From an uncultured Acidobacteriota bacterium (GTDB lineage Bacteria; Acidobacteriota; Terriglobia; Terriglobales; Acidobacteriaceae): a stretch of 38,281 nucleotides of DNA. Below the pieces are notes generated by a model. That model made no database searches. It was not told the origin of the DNA and saw only the letters and a list, made by a program, of their open reading frames with translations. The DNA is taken from the NCBI GenBank assembly GCA_903851035.1, contig CAINND010000052.1, forward strand, positions 1 through 38,281. The letters run 5' to 3'. The position numbers and the translations under genes were made by a program. Shown piece by piece: positions 33,511-38,281 of the stretch (the first letter of the stretch is position 1; every line of letters begins with the position of its first letter).

Positions 33511-35328
33511 ATGCGAGTGCCGCCCGTAAAACCCGAGAAGCGCACCCCGCGGGAGACCGCTGCCGCCAAGCCTCATGTGCTGGAGAAGAGCCCGACGCTG
33601 GAGCGGTTGCTGCGCGACGTGACTGAGGCGGTGAACACCACGCTCGACCTGGACACCCTGATGCAGCGGCTGGCGGTGCTGGTCAAGCAGATCATTCCCT
33701 ACGATGTCTTCGCCATCCTGCTGCTCAACGAGCGCCGCCGCGAGCTGCGCATCCGCTTCCAGGTGGGCCATTCGCAGGAGGTGGCGGATAGCATTCGCGT
33801 CAAAGTGGGCTCGGGCATTACCGGGAAGGCGGCGCAAACCGGCAAACCTGTGCTGGTGAATAACGTCCTGCAAAATCCAGAGTACATCGCCAGCGGCGCC
33901 AAGGTTCTAAGCGAACTGGCCGTGCCGCTGATCGTCAAAGGCAAAGTCATTGGCGTGATGGATGTGGAGGCCAGTGAGAGCAACTTTTTTACCGACAAGC
34001 ACCGCAGCTTGCTCTCTCTGATTGCCTCGCGCGTGGCCATTGGCGTGGTGAACGCGCGGCTGTATACGCGGGTGGCGCGGCAGGCACGGCAGCTTGTAGT
34101 GCTGAATGAGATCAGCCGCGAGCTGACCAGCATCCTCAACCTGGATGAGCTTTTCAAGCGCATTGCCGAGCAGTTGCGGCGCCTCATCGACTACCAGATG
34201 TTTTCCATTCTGCTGACGAACCAGCGCCACGACCGGCTGCAGCATCGTTTCTCCATTCGCTATAACGAAAACGTGCAGCTTAAACATGAGATTCCGCTGG
34301 GGCGCGGATTGGTGGGGCTGGCCGCCGAGCGCAATGAGCTGCTGGTGGTGCCGGACGTGACCCAGGACCCGCGCTACATTCCGCTGAATCCCGAGACGAT
34401 GAGCGAGCTCTGCGTGCCGCTGGTGTACAAGGATCAGGTGATCGGCGTGCTGGACATGGAGCACACCAAGCGCGGCTACTTTACCGGCGAGCACGCCCGC
34501 ATGATGAAGACGCTGGCGGCGCAGGTGGCCATTGCCATAGAAAACGCGCGGCTGTATGAGACGGTGGCGCGGCAGGAGCAGCGGCTGGAAAACGATTTGC
34601 TGCTGGCGCGCGAGCTGCAGTACCGCCTGCTGCCGCAGAAGGCTCCCATGCTGCCGCGCGCGGAGTTTGCCGCGCGCACCATCTCCGCGCGCACCATTGG
34701 CGGAGATTTTTACGACTACCTCAGCTACCCCGGGCAGCGCATCACGGCCCTGGCCGTGGGTGACGTAAGCGGCAAAGGCGCACCGGCCAGCATCTACGAG
34801 GCGCTGGTCAGCGGCATTCTGCGCCTGCACGCGGAGGACGAACCGGGCGCGGCGCGCATGCTGCACTCGGTCAACGAGTCGCTGGCAGAGCGTCCCATCG
34901 CGGCTCAGTTTGTCAGCATCCTTTATGCTCTGTGGGATGAACACGAAATGACGCTGCGCATCGCCAACAGCGGGCTGCCGCATCCCTTCCGCTGCCGCAA
35001 AACCGGCAAGGCAGAGCGCGTGGAGATCAGCGGCATGCCGCTTGGCCTGTTTGCCAAGGCAGAGTACGATGAAGTCATCTTCCGCGCCCGCCCCGGCGAA
35101 GTCTTCCTCTTCTTCAGCGACGGAATTCCCGACGCACAGAACGAAGGCGGAGTTGCATTCGGCATGGGGCGGCTGGCGCATGTGCTGGAAAAACATCGCC
35201 GCGAACCGGCCGCCGCAATCGTGGACGCCATCTTCGCCGAGGTGAACCAGTTTGTGGGCGGCGTGGAAGCCTTCGATGACCAGACGGTCGCGATCATCAA
35301 AATCAAGGACACGGCACAAAAGAATTGA
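33511..35328 (+). CDS. GAF-GAF-PP2C (RsbU/SpoIIE-type) serine phosphatase
   Basis: The 605-residue cytoplasmic protein has two GAF domains (about 40-190 and 210-350; both end in a CVPL/AVPLI...GVLDME-type strand), a short coiled coil (RQEQRLENDLLLARELQYRLLP in parts) and a PP2C/SpoIIE phosphatase domain. Metal-site motifs are IGGDFYDY, VGDVSGKG and FFSDGIPDAQN. Such proteins dephosphorylate anti-sigma antagonist proteins, so they link a small-molecule or redox signal to general stress control; no partner is encoded nearby. ATG 33511 lacks a ribosome site and directly follows a T-run, so an upstream ATG at 33463 is possible. Confidence 0.88.
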   Translation: MRVPPVKPEKRTPRETAAAKPHVLEKSPTLERLLRDVTEAVNTTLDLDTLMQRLAVLVKQIIPYDVFAILLLNERRRELRIRFQVGHSQEVADSIRVKVGSGITGKAAQTGKPVLVNNVLQNPEYIASGAKVLSELAVPLIVKGKVIGVMDVEASESNFFTDKHRSLLSLIASRVAIGVVNARLYTRVARQARQLVVLNEISRELTSILNLDELFKRIAEQLRRLIDYQMFSILLTNQRHDRLQHRFSIRYNENVQLKHEIPLGRGLVGLAAERNELLVVPDVTQDPRYIPLNPETMSELCVPLVYKDQVIGVLDMEHTKRGYFTGEHARMMKTLAAQVAIAIENARLYETVARQEQRLENDLLLARELQYRLLPQKAPMLPRAEFAARTISARTIGGDFYDYLSYPGQRITALAVGDVSGKGAPASIYEALVSGILRLHAEDEPGAARMLHSVNESLAERPIAAQFVSILYALWDEHEMTLRIANSGLPHPFRCRKTGKAERVEISGMPLGLFAKAEYDEVIFRARPGEVFLFFSDGIPDAQNEGGVAFGMGRLAHVLEKHRREPAAAIVDAIFAEVNQFVGGVEAFDDQTVAIIKIKDTAQKN

Positions 35329-36656
35329 CTCAACGCCAAGTGAGCAGCCGCAAAAACAAGGTCAGGATCGAAGAGCGTCCGCCGGCATTCGTCTACGGTG
35401 GCAAACGCGCGGCGCGCGCGCTGCACTGCGAGCAGGTTGAACTGACCACACTGGCGCGGCGCCACGGAACACCACTGTATGTGTATTCGGCGACGGCGAT
35501 CCGCGCCAACGTGCTCGGCTTCCAGAAGGCATTCGCCAGCCAGTCGCACACGGTCTGCTACTCGGTAAAGGCCAACAGCAATTTGAGCCTGCTGCGGTTG
35601 CTTGCCGGATTGGGATGCGGCTTTGACGTGGTGAGCGGCGGCGAACTGCAGCGCGTGCTTGCCGTTGGGCCAGAGGCTGCTGCCGGAGTGGTCTACAGCG
35701 GCGTGGGCAAGACCGCCGCGGAGATGGACCTGGCGCTCAAGGCCGGCATCCTCATCTTTAACGTAGAGAGCGCAGCCGAACTCGAACTGCTGGCCACCCG
35801 TGCCGCACGGCTCAAAAAGACCGCGCGCATCGCCATTCGTGTGAACCCGGATGTTGAAGCGAAGACGCACCCTTACATCAGCACTGGTCTGCGTCAGCAC
35901 AAATTTGGAGTGCCCATCTCACAGGCGCGTGAGCTCTACCGACGTGCAGCCGCCAAGCAGTGGCTCGATCCCATCGGCGTAAGCGTGCACATCGGATCGC
36001 AGATAACCGACGTGAAGCCCTTTGGCGAGACCATGGAGCGCGTGGTGAAGTTGATTCGCCAACTGCGCGCCGATGGACTCAATATCAGCTTTGTGGATGC
36101 AGGCGGCGGGCTCGGCATACGCTACCAGAATGCCAGCGCCACCGTGCGCGAGCGCAGCATCCGGCAGTATGCACAGGCACTGATGAAGCCCCTGCGTGGA
36201 AGCGAGCTACACCTTCTGTTGGAGCCGGGGCGCGCCATCGTCGCCGCCGCCGGAGCGCTCATTACGCGTGCACTGTACGCCAAGGAGAATGGCGGCAAGC
36301 AGTTCCTTATCGTGGATGCTGCAATGAACGACCTGATCCGGCCGTCGCTCTATGGCGCGCACCATGAGATCGTGCCGCTGCACCCGCGCGTGGCGGGCAA
36401 GAAGACGGTCGAGGGCGCGATGGATGTGGTTGGCCCCATCTGCGAGACGGGAGACTTCTTCGCCCGCGAGCGCGAGCTGCCGCCCGTGGCGCCGGGCGAC
36501 CTGCTGGCCATCCTCGACGCCGGAGCGTACGGCATGAGCCTGGCCTCCAACTACAACACGCGCGGCCGTGCCGCCGAGGTGCTGGTGGATGGCAAGAAGG
36601 CGCAGGTCATCCGCCGCCGTGAGAGCTTTGAGGATGTTGTGCGGCTGGAAAAGTAA
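35325..36656 (+). CDS. lysA: Diaminopimelate decarboxylase
   Basis: LysA makes L-lysine from meso-diaminopimelate using PLP. The 443-residue protein has the PLP lysine in VCYSVKANSN, the segments GFDVVSGGELQR, HKFGVP, SVHIGSQI, the glycine-rich phosphate loop DAGGGLG, LEPGRAIVAAAG, and the C-terminal GPICETGDFFARER with DAGAYGMSLASNYN. The start is TTG 35325 overlapping the phosphatase stop, or GTG 35340; neither has a good ribosome site, so translation may be coupled. Confidence 0.95.
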   Translation: MTQRQVSSRKNKVRIEERPPAFVYGGKRAARALHCEQVELTTLARRHGTPLYVYSATAIRANVLGFQKAFASQSHTVCYSVKANSNLSLLRLLAGLGCGFDVVSGGELQRVLAVGPEAAAGVVYSGVGKTAAEMDLALKAGILIFNVESAAELELLATRAARLKKTARIAIRVNPDVEAKTHPYISTGLRQHKFGVPISQARELYRRAAAKQWLDPIGVSVHIGSQITDVKPFGETMERVVKLIRQLRADGLNISFVDAGGGLGIRYQNASATVRERSIRQYAQALMKPLRGSELHLLLEPGRAIVAAAGALITRALYAKENGGKQFLIVDAAMNDLIRPSLYGAHHEIVPLHPRVAGKKTVEGAMDVVGPICETGDFFARERELPPVAPGDLLAILDAGAYGMSLASNYNTRGRAAEVLVDGKKAQVIRRRESFEDVVRLEK

Positions 36657-36677
36657 TTGTTCGATTCAACTTGCTGA

Positions 36678-37526
36678 CTAGCGCTGGCCCCAGCGCAGCT
36701 TGTTGCGCAGAATGTCAAAGAAGCTGCGCTGCATGCGCAATATCTTTAAGCCGTAGGCGGCCTTGCGGCAGACGATTTCATCGCCCTGCATCACGGCCAT
36801 GCCCACCTGTCCATCCACGCTCAACATGCCGTCGGCGCCGCTCTTCAGCCGCACGCTCACCACAATGTCATCGCCCACAACCAGCGGGCGGTGCGTAAGC
36901 GAGTGCGGGCAGATGGGCGTGATGACCAGGGCGTCCACGCTCGGCATCAGCACCGGGCCTCCGGCGGCCAGCGAGTAGGCTGTGCTGCCCGTGGGCGTGC
37001 TGATGATGATGCCATCGGCCTGGTACTCCACCACGGCATCGCCGTTCAGGCAGAGGTCGAAGCCCAGCAGGCGCGCCACCGTGCTTTTAATGACGGCATC
37101 GTTCAGCGCCTGGTAACGCGCCAGTTCGCGGCCATCGCGCAGCAGACGGCAATCAAGCAGGGTGCGCGTCTCGGTTGGGCAGCGGCCTGCAATCACCGCC
37201 TCCAGCGTGGAGTACAGCTCCTCCAGCCGCACCTCGGTGAGAAAGCCCAGCGATCCCAGGTTCACGGCCAGCACCGGAATCTGCGACTCGCCAATGGCGC
37301 GCGCCGCCGATAGCAACGTGCCGTCGCCACCCAGCACCAGCACAAACTCCGGAGCGCAGCCCGCAATCTCAGCACGGGTCACCGCTGGCTCGTGCGCAGC
37401 GTAGACCGCGGTCTGCTGGTCCACATAAACGCGGTAACCACGGGCTTCCAGCCAGCGCAATGTCTCCGGCACTATGGCCGCAAGCTCCGGCTTGGCGGGT
37501 TTGCTGACGATGGCTGCGATCTTCAC
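36678..37526 (-). CDS. nadK: NAD kinase
   Basis: NadK phosphorylates NAD to NADP. The 282-residue protein has GGDGT (66-70), the segments NLGSLGFLTE, LNDAVI, ADGIIISTPTGSTAYSLAAGGP (in parts) and PICPHSL. The start codon is GTG 37526, 3 bp after the tlyA stop on the same strand, so the two are an operon. It is convergent with lysA over a 21-bp gap. Confidence 0.95.
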   Translation of the reverse strand: MKIAAIVSKPAKPELAAIVPETLRWLEARGYRVYVDQQTAVYAAHEPAVTRAEIAGCAPEFVLVLGGDGTLLSAARAIGESQIPVLAVNLGSLGFLTEVRLEELYSTLEAVIAGRCPTETRTLLDCRLLRDGRELARYQALNDAVIKSTVARLLGFDLCLNGDAVVEYQADGIIISTPTGSTAYSLAAGGPVLMPSVDALVITPICPHSLTHRPLVVGDDIVVSVRLKSGADGMLSVDGQVGMAVMQGDEIVCRKAAYGLKILRMQRSFFDILRNKLRWGQR

Positions 37527-37529
37527 GTC

Positions 37530-38281
37530 TTATTTGTACTCCATTTTGGCCGCCGTTGGCGCACTGAAACGCGCATGCAACAGGAACTCGCGATTGCCCT
37601 CCGTGCCCAGAATCGGCGAGTCGATCACGTCGATGTCATGGCCGCCGAATTCGATTACCGCCTGACGGACTTTCTCCACCGCCATCTGTTGCGCCGGTTC
37701 GCTGCGCACAATGCCGCCCTTGCCCACCAGTTCGCGGCCTACCTCAAACTGCGGCTTGATGAGCAGCACCAGTTCGCGGCGCGGCTGGCCCTTTTCGGCA
37801 AATGCCGAGGCCAGCACGGCGGGCAAAACCTGCGTGGCGCTGATGAAGCTCACATCCATGCTGATGAACTCGACCGGCTCCGGCACCTGCTGCGGCTCAA
37901 GATAACGTGCGTTGGTCTTCTCCAACAGACGCACGCGGGGATCGTCGCGAAAGCGCGCGTCTATCTGGCCGTAGCCTGTGTCCACGGCTAGCACGCTGCG
38001 CGCGCCGTGCTGCAACATGCAGTCGGTGAAGCCTCCGGTGCTGGCGCCAACGTCCATGCAGGTTGCGCCTTCAAGCCCGATGCCCCAGTGCGCAAGCGCG
38101 GCCTCCAGCTTCAATCCGCCACGGCTGACGTAACGCTGCTCGCTGCCCAGCAGGCGGATGGCGCAATCCTCGGCCACGCTGTGCCCGGCCTTGCTGATCT
38201 TCTGCTCCTCCACCAGCACGCGTCCGGCAAGGATCATGGCCTGGGCGCGCTCGCGCGAGGGGGCCAGGCCGCGCTCGACCA
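37530..38281 (-). CDS. tlyA: TlyA-family rRNA methyltransferase, partial at the right edge
   Basis: The N-terminus lies outside the window. Reading in from the edge gives VERGLAPSRERAQAMILAG, the S4 RNA-binding domain, then YVSRGGLKLEAAL, the SAM site DVGASTGGFTDCML, and VSFISATQVLPA and LLIKPQFEVGR. TlyA proteins 2'-O-methylate rRNA, and some are called hemolysins in older records. An in-frame ATG at 38237 would cut the S4 domain and is not the real start. nadK follows in the same operon. Confidence 0.93.
   Translation of the reverse strand, partial: VERGLAPSRERAQAMILAGRVLVEEQKISKAGHSVAEDCAIRLLGSEQRYVSRGGLKLEAALAHWGIGLEGATCMDVGASTGGFTDCMLQHGARSVLAVDTGYGQIDARFRDDPRVRLLEKTNARYLEPQQVPEPVEFISMDVSFISATQVLPAVLASAFAEKGQPRRELVLLIKPQFEVGRELVGKGGIVRSEPAQQMAVEKVRQAVIEFGGHDIDVIDSPILGTEGNREFLLHARFSAPTAAKMEYK

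Noticed and set aside
33907-35319. A 470-codon open frame on the minus strand opposite the phosphatase
   Set aside because: Shadow frame, His/Gln/Ala-rich, no family features.

Overview
The window looks like a chromosomal segment of a GC-rich, Gram-negative-type bacterium, most likely an Acidobacteriota. That placement is inferred from gene mix and style: HybA/HybB-type redox genes, a c-heme histidine kinase, an archaemetzincin, a yjcH-actP-acs acetate block, and frequent GTG/TTG starts. No rRNA is present to confirm it. Most of the window is tightly packed housekeeping DNA.

Layout. 1-2946: ubiE (partial) and aroB on the minus strand, divergent from nadB. 3048-3123: tRNA-Ala(CGC). 3079-8814: a 5.7-kb integrated element bounded by 45-bp direct repeats of the tRNA 3' end. 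It carries an integrase, a zinc-finger protein, two small HTH proteins, a winged-helix replication-like protein, degenerate repeats, and a cargo block (a small helical protein, a secreted Sel1-repeat protein, an XRE regulator). 8918-15723: a DinB-like protein, then an acetate block on the minus strand (yjcH-actP and two different acetyl-CoA-synthetase-type genes). 16386-23634: a redox and regulatory block with a Crp/Fnr-type regulator, three TGTGA-N6-TCAC-type sites, a HybA-like four-cluster ferredoxin, a HybB/NrfD-like membrane protein, a diheme c-type sensor kinase, an NtrC-type sigma-54 activator and an archaemetzincin. 24171-27645: anmK, a lipoprotein solute-binding protein, xseB and a degenerate receiver protein. 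27765-31142: a secreted S10 peptidase, ispA and a beta-carbonic anhydrase, with a palindromic repeat element between two near-identical terminators. 31180-31760: no protein gene, but a large, strongly structured RNA-like segment on the minus strand. 32268-38281: metallo-hydrolase and rhodanese, a GAF/GAF/PP2C phosphatase, lysA, nadK and tlyA (partial).

How the parts fit. YjcH and ActP would import acetate and the Acs paralogues would activate it. The Crp/Fnr protein has CRP-like recognition residues, has a consensus site before its own gene, and has a second identical-core site upstream of the ferredoxin/HybB genes, so it may control itself and that redox module. The kinase and activator follow the redox genes and probably report on periplasmic redox state. 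AnmK beside a family-5 oligopeptide-binding lipoprotein suggests murein recycling.

The two regions most worth follow-up are the tRNA-Ala element, where integration rewrites the integrase C-terminus, and the unassigned roughly 570-nt structured RNA candidate at 31180-31760. Its long-range helices and GCAA-capped hairpins fit an RNA on the minus strand. No database search could be run, so family names rest on motif recognition.
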